Shown piece after piece: positions 1-6,251 of a DNA stretch of 9,928 bases; the first letter of the stretch is position 1; every line of letters begins with the position of its first letter. The translations under genes and the position numbers were made by a program. The notes below the pieces were generated by a model. That model did no database searches. It saw nothing but the letters and a program-made list of their open reading frames with translations, and was not told the origin of the DNA. The DNA comes from JACVRX01 sp035697245 (lineage in GTDB: Bacteria > Actinomycetota > Actinomycetes > Jiangellales > Jiangellaceae), in NCBI GenBank assembly GCA_035697245.1, contig DASSDH010000022.1, positions 1 to 9,928 on the forward strand, read 5' to 3'.

Positions 1-9
1 GCGGGTAGA

Positions 10-552
10 TCAGCGAAGGATCGGATAGCTCCGGACCAGCCCTGTGGTGGCCCACTGCTTGCCGAGACCCCAGGTGTCGCCGGCGTTGACGGCGGCCAGG
101 CCGATGAGCACCATCGCGTAGATCAGGTGGTCGTCCATGAACGGGTTGTTCTCCGGCGGCAGGACGGCGGTCCACATCAGGACGAGCAGCAGGGCTCCGG
201 CGATGGCGGCGATCCGCATGCCAACGCCCAGGATGAGGGCGACACCGATCGCCAGCAGACCGATCATGAACAGCCAGTCCGCCCAGGCTGCTCCGGCGAG
301 GTCCTTGTAGAAGTCCTCGAACGGGCCAGTGGGCGCGTTGGCGAGGAACCCATTCGTCGGGCTTCCGCCGTCGATCCAAGCGTTCTCGGCAGGGGTCCCC
401 CGGCCGAGGCCGAACGTCTTGTCCAGGAACGCCCAGAGGAAGACCCAACCGAGGGAAATGCGGGTGATCGCCCAGACGTAGGGCGCGATACGCGACCAAC
501 CAGATGTCTCGTCGACTTGAGCGACGGTTCCGGGCCGCTGCGTGGTGGCCAT
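10..552 (-). CDS. DoxX-family integral membrane protein
   Basis: A 180-residue protein with four predicted membrane helices at about residues 24-44, 93-109, 112-131 and 142-157. This is the DoxX/DoxD-like layout. The first helix holds the family-like pattern R-x-S-L-G-W-x-F-L-W-A-F-L-D-K (residues 31-45), and the loop after it is long and rich in Gly, Pro and Asn. DoxX proteins are linked to quinone- or thiol-related membrane redox and oxidative-stress complexes; the exact substrate here is unknown. The frame is open further upstream to 675, but I chose the ATG at 552 because AGAAGGGA lies 7 bases before it and the upstream residues look non-coding. The gene lies 197 bases downstream of the DevR-like regulator on the same strand. 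That gap contains a palindrome resembling a DosR box (640-653), so it may have its own promoter. The family call is firm; the function is inferred. Confidence 0.87.
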   Translation of the reverse strand: MATTQRPGTVAQVDETSGWSRIAPYVWAITRISLGWVFLWAFLDKTFGLGRGTPAENAWIDGGSPTNGFLANAPTGPFEDFYKDLAGAAWADWLFMIGLLAIGVALILGVGMRIAAIAGALLLVLMWTAVLPPENNPFMDDHLIYAMVLIGLAAVNAGDTWGLGKQWATTGLVRSYPILR

Positions 553-639
553 GACACTGTCCCTTCTCGATGACGCCTGTGTTCTCAATTCCATCGCCAC
601 CCGGGACCGCTGGACAGGGTCGAAGCGCCCCGACCGCTG

Positions 640-653
640 AGGACCAAGGTCCT
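640..653 (-). promoter_or_regulatory. DosR/DevR-like operator upstream of the DoxX gene
   Basis: A perfect 6-2-6 inverted repeat, AGGACC-AA-GGTCCT, 87 bases upstream of the DoxX start codon. It has the same geometry as the mycobacterial DosR core GGGACT-WW-AGTCCC and agrees with it at 8 of the 12 arm positions and at both central A/T positions. The location fits an activator site for the minus-strand gene. Assignment to DevR is inference; another dimeric regulator could use it. Confidence 0.4.
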
Positions 654-749
654 TCCAAGGCCCCGCGCGGCTCATTGGACTGGGTGGGATATGACGTCGA
701 CGAGAAATCCAGCGCTCGCCGTGTGCGCGCCGCGGCGCGGCAGGACGCT

Positions 750-1409
750 TCAGTCGCGGAGCAGGCGGGTCGCCAGAACAGCGGCTTGCGTCCGTCGCTC
801 TAGGCCAAGTTTGGCGAGCAGGCTGGAGACGTAGTTTTTGACGGTTTTCTCGGCCAGGTACAGTCGTTGCCCGATTTGCCGGTTGGTCATGCCTTCGGCG
901 ATGCAGGCCAGGATCTTGCGCTCCTGCTCGGTCAGCGCGGCAAGCTCGTCAGGCGGCTCCGCTCCATCCCTGACCCGCTTCAGCACTCGGGCGACGAGGG
1001 CTGGGTCGAGTAGCGACTGGCCCGCAGCCACCCGGCGGATGCCGTCGACCAGATCGGTGCCGTGGATTTGTTTGAGCACGTAACCGGCGGCGCCGGCCAT
1101 GATGGCCGCAAACAGCGCGTCGTCGTCGTCGTAGGAGGTGAGGATGATCGCCCGGATCGACTCGTCCTGGCTGCGGATCTCGCGGCAGACGTCAATCCCG
1201 CTGCCGTCCCCGAGGCGGGCGTCCAGGACGGCAACGTCGATACGCAACGCCGGGATTCTGCGCAGCGCCGCCGCCGCCGACTCTGCCTCACCGACGACCT
1301 CAATGTCCGGTTCGGCCTCCAGCAGCTCCCGCAGACCGCGCCGAACGACTTCGTGGTCGTCGAGGAGGAACACCCGGATCGGATGTTCACCTTCGCCCGC
1401 GACCGTCAC
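750..1409 (-). CDS. devR: DevR/DosR-like NarL/LuxR-family response regulator
   Basis: A 219-residue two-domain response regulator. The N-terminal receiver has the acidic pair D17-D18, the phospho-acceptor D63 in VLDARLGDG, the switch T91 in LTSY and the conserved K113 in YVLK. A C-terminal LuxR-type helix-turn-helix (about 159-214) has LTEQER, TNRQIG and AEKTVKNYV; K188, K191 and N192 match the DNA-contacting Lys-Lys-Asn of M. tuberculosis DosR. The ending LGLERRTQAAV is also DosR-like. Such proteins, phosphorylated by haem-sensing kinases DosS/DosT, activate hypoxia and nitric-oxide dormancy genes. The frame stays open to 1769, but that part lies over the PPOX gene in another frame. I chose GTG 1409 because it follows the PPOX stop by 7 bases, GAGGGA lies 10 bases upstream, and it gives the family length. 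No partner sensor kinase is in this window. Four consecutive Asp (93-96) follow the switch region. The family call is strong; DevR orthology is probable. Confidence 0.9.
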   Translation of the reverse strand: MTVAGEGEHPIRVFLLDDHEVVRRGLRELLEAEPDIEVVGEAESAAAALRRIPALRIDVAVLDARLGDGSGIDVCREIRSQDESIRAIILTSYDDDDALFAAIMAGAAGYVLKQIHGTDLVDGIRRVAAGQSLLDPALVARVLKRVRDGAEPPDELAALTEQERKILACIAEGMTNRQIGQRLYLAEKTVKNYVSSLLAKLGLERRTQAAVLATRLLRD

Positions 1410-1416
1410 CGGTACA

Positions 1417-1860
1417 TCATCCCTCAGGTGCGTGATGCCCGAAGAGGGCGTCACTGACGCGGAACCGTCGGCCGGTGATCTCGGTCGGTTCGATCCGGAC
1501 GATGTGCGGCTTGGACGAAGCGTGCCAAGGAAACAGGGGCAGCTCGAGGGCGTCCAGTGCCTCGTACATCCCCTTGATCTCCCTGGCCCGGCCTTTGACC
1601 ACCACGCTCCACGCCTCGCCGTCTTGGGGTTCATATCCGTCGACCTCGAACGCCACGTCTCGGCCGGCGCCCCAGTCGAGCTTCGTGCCTTCGGCGGTCC
1701 GGAAGACCACGGTCGCGTGATCGACCACGTGGTTGATCGGGAATATCTCCGCCCGATCGTTGACGGCAAACGCGAGCCGACCGACCTCCGCCGAACGCAG
1801 CAGCGCCCAGCACGCCGATTCGTCCAGCTCGGTCATCAGATCCTTCGGTTCGGTGCTCAT
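1417..1860 (-). CDS. PPOX-type FMN/F420-binding split-barrel protein
   Basis: A 147-residue protein of the pyridoxamine 5'-phosphate oxidase-like split-barrel superfamily. It opens with an acidic helix (about residues 5-20), then the barrel start VGRLAFAVNDRAEIFPINHVV (family pattern 'GRL.....g.p.i.PvnY'), a strand VVFRTAEGTKL, and DVAFEVDGY followed by WSVVVKGRA. This is the order seen in small actinobacterial PPOX proteins such as Rv3129 and Rv2074. Members bind FMN or F420 and reduce or oxidise varied substrates; the cofactor here cannot be read from sequence. Rv3129 belongs to the DosR regulon and lies near devR, so the position beside a DevR-like regulator is telling. The ATG at 1860 overlaps the stop of the upstream stress-protein remnant (ATGA), and the stop is 7 bases before the regulator start. 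All three are probably co-transcribed and translationally coupled. Confidence 0.85.
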   Translation of the reverse strand: MSTEPKDLMTELDESACWALLRSAEVGRLAFAVNDRAEIFPINHVVDHATVVFRTAEGTKLDWGAGRDVAFEVDGYEPQDGEAWSVVVKGRAREIKGMYEALDALELPLFPWHASSKPHIVRIEPTEITGRRFRVSDALFGHHAPEG

Positions 1861-2156
1861 GATCCGAACTGTAATGTGCGCCTAACCGTCGCGTGTACGG
1901 CGACGGATGTGCTCACCGAGCCGAGAAGGACGCCGCCCACAGCGCCATGACCTTTCGACCCGACGACCAACATCACGGCGCCTGTTGCGGCACGTAGCAG
2001 TTCTCCGCTCGGTGAGCCGGTGAGCACCAATCCGTCCACCCTGACCGACGGCGCCGTGGCACGCGCACGCTCCACCATCGAGCCGATGAAGTGCCGTACC
2101 GCCTCCTCTAACTCATCGGTCGGGTCGCGCGCTGCGCCACAGGGCTCACGGCTGCA
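1857..2156 (-). pseudogene. 5'-truncated universal stress protein (UspA) remnant
   Basis: The frame encodes only the C-terminal half of one Usp domain. The ATP-binding motif is intact: G-SK-G, nine residues, then GS (VGSKGHG to LLGS). The N-terminal half, including the V-G-V-D-G-S strand, is absent. The only usual start codon is ATG 2078, giving 73 residues with no ribosome-binding site close by. Yet recognisable Usp helix sequence (ELEEAVRHFIGSM) continues about 12 residues upstream of that ATG in the same frame, and the frame closes at a TGA at 2157-2159. The start has therefore been lost. The last strand is also atypical (HATVRRTLQFGS in place of something like HASVPVAVAR). The stop overlaps the PPOX start as ATGA. 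In M. tuberculosis a Usp gene (Rv3134c) directly precedes devR, so this may be its decayed counterpart. It could still be translated as a 73-residue peptide. Confidence 0.7.
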
Positions 2157-2207
2157 TCATCATGGCGTGGTGGTCGAGCGGCCAGGGCCGAGTGGCAGTT
2201 CGTGTGT

Positions 2208-2222
2208 GGGCCTTACGGCACT
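2208..2222 (+). promoter_or_regulatory. Weak DosR-box-like site between divergent stress-protein genes
   Basis: GGGCCTTACGGCACT matches the published DosR consensus GGGACTTNNGNCCCT at 10 of 12 defined positions (mismatches at 4 and 13). Against the longer GGGACT-WW-AGTCCC core it matches less well, 10 of 14. It lies 62 bases before the universal stress protein ATG at 2285, a usual distance for DosR sites, and could also serve the divergent minus-strand operon. It is a candidate only. Confidence 0.35.
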
Positions 2223-2284
2223 GGGAGGCGACGCGCCGATCTGCAGATGATCGAACCAGCACCAGACCGCGAACCGGAGGACTC

Positions 2285-3172
2285 ATGAGCATGACGAGGC
2301 CAGTCATTCTCGTCGGCGTGGACGGTTCGGCAGCCGACGACATCGCCATCGAGTGGGCTGCGCGGGAGGCGTCGATGCGCGCACTTCCCTTGCGCATCGT
2401 CCACGTCGTAGATCCTCCGACGCTCCCGCAAATGATCAGTGACGATTTCGCCGACCAGGCGCTCGCTCGGTCTGGTGCGATGGCCTCGGAACTCGTCGAG
2501 CAGGCGACGGGAAAGGCACAGTCCGCAGCGCCCGGCCTCGAGGTCCGTCAGGAAGTACGGCCGGGCCGGGTAGTTGAAGAGCTGGTCAAGGCGGCCATAG
2601 ATGCACAGGTACTGGTCCTCGGTTCCGGGCAGAGGTTCGACCCGTCTCGGCTCGGGCTCGGATCGGTCGCCACCCACGTGACTACGCATGCGCCGTGCCC
2701 GGTCGTCGTCGCCCGCACGCCTGTGGAGGGCGAGCCGACTGCCGGCCCGAGCGCCGGGCGCGTGGTTGTCGGCGTCGATGGCTCGGCGGCCTCCGCGAGG
2801 GCGGTGGCCTTCGCGTTCGACGAGGCATCCTGGCGGGGGTGCGGCCTGACCGCCGTCCACGCGTATACAAATCTGCCTGACGCGTGGATGATCGACGCCC
2901 GAGACCCAGCGGAGTACGAGCAGGCCGCCACCCGTGTTCTGGCAGAAACCCTTGCCGGATGGGCCGAGAGGTACCCCGACGTTGACGTCGTCACCCGGCT
3001 CGTGGCCGGACGCCCGGTGCCTGCGCTCGTCGAGGAATCCGCTGGCGCAACTCTCTTGGTCGTTGGATCGCACGGGCATGGTTGGTTCGCCGGAATGCTC
3101 CTCGGCTCGGTCAGCCAGGCCGTGCTGCGCCACGCCAGCGTCCCAGTGGCAGTCGCACGGCCAGCCCCCTGA
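2285..3172 (+). CDS. Tandem-domain universal stress protein (UspA family)
   Basis: A 295-residue cytosolic protein of two fused Usp domains, about residues 6-145 and 158-292. Each opens with a VGVDGS strand (D13; D165), whose Asp contacts the adenine nucleotide in family structures. Domain 2 keeps the complete ATP-binding signature G261-SH-G264, nine residues, G274-S275. In domain 1 the second glycine is Gln (G113-SG-Q116, then G126-S127), so nucleotide binding there may be weakened. Length and architecture match M. tuberculosis Rv2005c, a DosR-regulon Usp. I chose ATG 2285 because GGAGG lies 4 bases upstream (2276-2280); ATG 2291, two codons later, is an alternative with better spacing. The frame upstream to 2162 is intergenic. 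The kinase-like gene follows 7 bases after the stop, so the two form an operon. The role is inferred to be stress or dormancy adaptation through nucleotide sensing. Confidence 0.93.
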   Translation: MSMTRPVILVGVDGSAADDIAIEWAAREASMRALPLRIVHVVDPPTLPQMISDDFADQALARSGAMASELVEQATGKAQSAAPGLEVRQEVRPGRVVEELVKAAIDAQVLVLGSGQRFDPSRLGLGSVATHVTTHAPCPVVVARTPVEGEPTAGPSAGRVVVGVDGSAASARAVAFAFDEASWRGCGLTAVHAYTNLPDAWMIDARDPAEYEQAATRVLAETLAGWAERYPDVDVVTRLVAGRPVPALVEESAGATLLVVGSHGHGWFAGMLLGSVSQAVLRHASVPVAVARPAP

Positions 3173-3179
3173 GGCGTCC

Positions 3180-4694
3180 GTGACCAGCACGCCGGCGACG
3201 CCTCGACCGCCGTACTTCGCGGCCCGGGAGACGCACACCGCGATCGTGCTGTTCATGGGTGATCTCGCCTACAAGGTCAAGAAACCCGTCGACTTGGGTT
3301 TCCTCGACTTCCGGACCGAGCCGACACGGTTGGCGGTGTGTCACCGCGAGGTTGACCTCAACCGGCGGCTGGCACCCGACGTGTATCTGGGCGTGGCCGA
3401 CGTCACCGGTCCGGACGGTGAGGTCTGTGACCATCTCGTCGTCATGCGCCGCATGCCTGATGACCGGCGACTGTCCACCTTGGTCAGACAGCGCGCCACT
3501 ATCGACGACGACCTGCGGCACATCGCGCACGTGGTCGCGGCCTTCCATGCACGAAGCGAGCGGAGCGCGCTGATCTCCGAGCAGGGCAGCCGCGACGCGC
3601 TTCACGGTCGATGGACAGCAACCTTCGATCAGGTGCGACCGTTCCATGGCAGAGTCCTGGTGCCAGAGGTAGCGGTAGACGTGGAACGGCTGACCCTTCG
3701 GTACCTGGAAGGGCGCGAACCACTGTTCGCCTCGCGGATCGAACGTGGTTTCGTCGTCGACGGACACGCAGATCTGCTGGCCGATGACATCTTCTGTCTG
3801 CCCGACGGCCCACGCATCCTCGACTGCCTCGACTTCGACGACACGCTGCGCTACCTCGACGGCCTCGACGACGCCGCGTTCCTCGGCATGGACCTGGAAC
3901 GCCTTGGGGCACCGGAACTCGCCGCCAAGTTTCTCGGCTGGTACGTGGAGTACGCCGGTGATCCGGCGCCACCGTCGCTCCTGCACCACTATCTGGCGTA
4001 CCGGGCGTATGTGCGGGCCAAGGTCGCTTGCCTGCGCGCCGGACAAGGTGAGGCAGCTGCTGTGGCCGAGGCGCGCGAGCACGCCGATCTGGCGCACAGG
4101 CACTTGGCAACCGCAGCCGTCACGCTCGTCCTTGTTGGCGGCCTCCCCGGAACCGGCAAGTCGACACTCGCCGGTGCACTCGCTGACGAGCTCGGCATGA
4201 CGGTGCTGCGATCGGACCGACTGCGGAAAGAACTTGCCGGTCTGAGCCCGGAAGGTCGCGCACCCGCCCCCTACCGCAAAGGGCTCTACGCACCAGCCTG
4301 GACGGAGCTCACCTACCGGGAGCTGCTGACTCGGGCAGAGAGACTGCTCGCTTTCGGCGAGTCGGTGGTTCTCGACGCCTCCTGGTCCGACCGGCGCTGG
4401 CGGAACGCCGCCACAGAGGTCGCCGAACGTGTGCACGCAGACCTCGTCGCGCTGCGCTGCGTCGCTCCGCCGGAGATTGCCGCCGACCGCCTGCGCGGTC
4501 GGCCCGGAATCTCCGATGCTGATCCGTCGATCGCATCCGCCATGCGAGCCGACGCCGATCCATGGCCTGAGGCGTCGGAGGTTGACACGACGATCTCGGT
4601 CCACGAGACGGTCCGCTACGCCACCGCACAGGTGCGGCCCAAACCAGCCAGGCGACCCTGGCTAACCCCCCGACCCCAGCTAGAGCCGGACTGA
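3180..4694 (+). CDS. Fused APH-like / P-loop kinase protein (Rv2004c-like)
   Basis: A 504-residue two-module protein. Residues about 20-285 resemble aminoglycoside-phosphotransferase-fold proteins (COG2187 type): YKVKKPV near residue 31, LVVMRRMP at 86-93, a catalytic-loop remnant H196-A-D198 with D203 where APH enzymes have Asn, and the metal-binding-like LDFDD at 217-221. Residues about 313-480 form a P-loop kinase (AAA_33/zeta-like): Walker A GLPGTGKST at 321-329 (K327), RSDRLRK at 344-350, and a Walker-B-like strand VVLDASW ending near D399. The fusion and size match M. tuberculosis Rv2004c (about 500 residues), which also follows a Usp gene and is DosR-controlled; the substrate is unknown. 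GTG 3180 is preferred: GAGG at 3171-3174 overlaps the Usp stop with a 5-base spacing, whereas the frame back to 2934 lies over the Usp gene. The 3' end overlaps the convergent acyltransferase gene by 15 bases. Confidence 0.88.
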   Translation: MTSTPATPRPPYFAARETHTAIVLFMGDLAYKVKKPVDLGFLDFRTEPTRLAVCHREVDLNRRLAPDVYLGVADVTGPDGEVCDHLVVMRRMPDDRRLSTLVRQRATIDDDLRHIAHVVAAFHARSERSALISEQGSRDALHGRWTATFDQVRPFHGRVLVPEVAVDVERLTLRYLEGREPLFASRIERGFVVDGHADLLADDIFCLPDGPRILDCLDFDDTLRYLDGLDDAAFLGMDLERLGAPELAAKFLGWYVEYAGDPAPPSLLHHYLAYRAYVRAKVACLRAGQGEAAAVAEAREHADLAHRHLATAAVTLVLVGGLPGTGKSTLAGALADELGMTVLRSDRLRKELAGLSPEGRAPAPYRKGLYAPAWTELTYRELLTRAERLLAFGESVVLDASWSDRRWRNAATEVAERVHADLVALRCVAPPEIAADRLRGRPGISDADPSIASAMRADADPWPEASEVDTTISVHETVRYATAQVRPKPARRPWLTPRPQLEPD

Positions 4695-6062
4695 CTTCAC
4701 GGCTCTCATGGGATCCAAGGCGGCGGCGAGTGTTCGCAGCTCATTCCCGGCGCTCGCGGTGAAGACGTCGATGTCGGGGTAGGCGTCTTTGTCGGCGACC
4801 GCCATGACGTTGAACTGTCCCGCATACGACATCGCCCCGACGGCGAGTGACACTTTTCCGATCAGCTGCACTATCGGGAACACTTCGAGCAAGCGCGCGC
4901 CGGCAAAGTACAGCGGCACGTCGGGACCCGGGATGTCCGCGCTGGTCACGTTGACGCGTTGGCGGTCCACGAGCTTCAGGAAGGCGCGCCCGGCGATTCC
5001 CCGGTGCGGCACTATGCCCAGGGAGGGCCGGCTCGTGGCCTTCCGTTGGGCGGTTTCCTTGGCGATCAGCTGTAGCCGCATGATGGGATCCGGCACGCCG
5101 ACAGGGAGTGGGACGACCATCTGTGTGATCAGATTTCCACGTGCCCGACCCTGCGGCTCCTGGTGTAACGAGACGGGTACGTAGATCCGCAACACGGCGC
5201 CGTCTACGGGTTCTCCACGGCTGCTCAGGAGTCCGCGCAGGCTGCCAGCGGTCACCGTCAGGAGGACGTCGTTTACGGTCGCGTCGTTGGTGTGCGCGAC
5301 CTCCTTGACCAGCTCGAGACTGCTTCGAATGAGAGCGAGGTTGCGGTCTGGGCCGACGAGCCGGTCGAGGCTGGTGGCAGGGAGCGGCCGGTCTGCTAGA
5401 AGCTCGCGCATCGCCGGCCATGCGGCCAGCACGTGCCGGCCGGTAGCCACCGGGTGCGTGAGCATCGACAGCGCCCGGCGGAGTTGCTGTTGGCGCCGAC
5501 GTTGCTGGTCGTCCAGGAGTTCACCGTCCGTCGGCACCGGTGCCGGTATCCACTGTCGCCGCGGGCCAGGAATCGCGTTCGGAGTTGCGTCGAGGAACGT
5601 CGCAATGGTGGCTACGCCTGCCATGCCGTCGGCGATGGCATGGTGCATCCGCACAAACAGCCCGATGCGTCTTTCCGGCAGTCCAGTAAGGAACCACATC
5701 TCCCACAGCGGGCGTGACTGGTCCAGGCGTCGTCGGCGCAGCTGCTCAATTGTGAGCAGGAGCTGGGCCTCGTCGCCGGGTGCCGGAAGCGGAAGCACCG
5801 CAACGTGGTCAGTGAGATCGAAGGCGGGAGCGTCCACCCACAGCGGCCCCCCCAGCCGTCGCGGCGGTACGTAAAGGAGCTGCCGGAATCGCGGTACGAG
5901 GTCCAACCGCCCGGCGATTGTGTCCCTGACGTCCCCGATCCTGAAGCGACCGTCGGGGTCGAGCAGGCTGCTGCCGTCGAGCACAGCCAGAGCGCCGATG
6001 TCCTGTGGCCAGATCTCATCCGGCCACAGCATGAGCTGGTCTTCGGCCGTCAGCCGTTCCAT
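4680..6062 (-). CDS. WS/DGAT-family wax ester synthase / acyl-CoA:diacylglycerol acyltransferase
   Basis: A 460-residue protein of usual family length. It transfers acyl groups from acyl-CoA to long-chain alcohols or diacylglycerol, making wax esters or triacylglycerol as carbon stores. The catalytic motif HHxxxDG is complete at residues 140-146 (HHAIADG) and is preceded by the PLW motif at 118-120. The C-terminal half has the family segment NDVLLTVTAG, then GNLITQMVVPLP, and a membrane-associating end. M. tuberculosis Tgs1 (Rv3130c) is the DosR-induced member. I chose ATG 6062 because MERLTAED matches the family N-terminus and AGGGG lies 8 bases upstream. ATG 6068 is two codons longer and possible; the frame is open to 6374, but that part runs antisense through the next gene. 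It faces the kinase-like gene tail-to-tail with overlapping stops, and is divergent from the hydrolase operon across 189 bases. Substrate choice (wax or triacylglycerol) cannot be told. Confidence 0.93.
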   Translation of the reverse strand: MERLTAEDQLMLWPDEIWPQDIGALAVLDGSSLLDPDGRFRIGDVRDTIAGRLDLVPRFRQLLYVPPRRLGGPLWVDAPAFDLTDHVAVLPLPAPGDEAQLLLTIEQLRRRRLDQSRPLWEMWFLTGLPERRIGLFVRMHHAIADGMAGVATIATFLDATPNAIPGPRRQWIPAPVPTDGELLDDQQRRRQQQLRRALSMLTHPVATGRHVLAAWPAMRELLADRPLPATSLDRLVGPDRNLALIRSSLELVKEVAHTNDATVNDVLLTVTAGSLRGLLSSRGEPVDGAVLRIYVPVSLHQEPQGRARGNLITQMVVPLPVGVPDPIMRLQLIAKETAQRKATSRPSLGIVPHRGIAGRAFLKLVDRQRVNVTSADIPGPDVPLYFAGARLLEVFPIVQLIGKVSLAVGAMSYAGQFNVMAVADKDAYPDIDVFTASAGNELRTLAAALDPMRAVKSVRL

Positions 6063-6116
6063 CGCCATCACCCCTGGCTTCGCCACCATCATCGGCTCAG
6101 CTATGCCACCGGGCCA

Positions 6117-6131
6117 GGGACGTTCGACCCA
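6117..6131 (-). promoter_or_regulatory. DosR-box-like palindrome upstream of the WS/DGAT gene
   Basis: GGGACGTTCGACCCA matches the DosR consensus GGGACTTNNGNCCCT at 10 of 12 defined positions, and the longer core at 11 of 14. It is nearly symmetrical (GGG.CG-TT-CG.CCC). It lies 54 bases before the acyltransferase ATG at 6062, a typical activator position; CATAGCT around 6100-6106 could be a -10 element. It is 120 bases before the divergent hydrolase gene. It is the best match in the window, though still imperfect. Confidence 0.45.
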
Positions 6132-6148
6132 CCGGTACGGGCCGGTGG
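6129..6148. repeat. Inverted repeat (hairpin) in the divergent promoter region
   Basis: CCACCGG, a 6-base loop, then CCGGTGG: a perfect 7-base stem. It partly overlaps the DosR-like site at 6117-6131. On the minus strand it is directly preceded by AAAGGAGG, a strong ribosome-binding-like sequence with no start codon at usable distance. It has no T tract, so it is not a terminator. It may be an operator or chance in GC-rich DNA. Confidence 0.3.
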
Positions 6149-6181
6149 CCTCCTTTCTTTCCACTCGGATCCGAGGAGCGT

Positions 6182-6195
6182 GGGTTCTGTGACCC
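6182..6195 (+). promoter_or_regulatory. Possible operator GGGT-N6-ACCC upstream of the hydrolase operon
   Basis: GGGT and ACCC flank 6 bases, giving the GGG-N8-CCC geometry of a DosR site but a poor core match. It sits 56 bases before the first hydrolase ATG, mirroring the distance of the 6117-6131 site to the divergent gene. Confidence is low. Confidence 0.2.
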
Positions 6196-6251
6196 GCTGG
6201 CCGACAGGAGCCTGAGCGGGCCGTCCGGCCGGCCGGGGGAGTGGAGGAGCT

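Noticed and set aside
726..739. Perfect 14-base palindrome CGCGCCGCGGCGCG just downstream of the regulator stop, as a terminator
   Set aside because: It has no loop and no following T tract on the minus strand; GC-only palindromes are common in DNA of this composition.
1117..1135. Short CGT repeat that might be a slippage microsatellite
   Set aside because: It encodes four Asp in the regulator, at a position where related regulators are also acidic; too short for likely phase variation.
1410..1769. N-terminal extension of the response regulator up to 1769
   Set aside because: It lies over the PPOX gene in another frame and has no receiver-domain similarity; GTG 1409 with a ribosome-binding site gives the family length.
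2239..2248. Palindrome ATCTGCAGAT in the usp promoter region
   Set aside because: Only 10 bases, no similarity to a known operator, and it lies where a transcript leader would be; chance cannot be excluded.
3111..4604. Long minus-strand open frame (497 codons) antisense to the kinase-like gene
   Set aside because: No recognisable motifs, whereas the plus strand carries Walker A and APH-like motifs.
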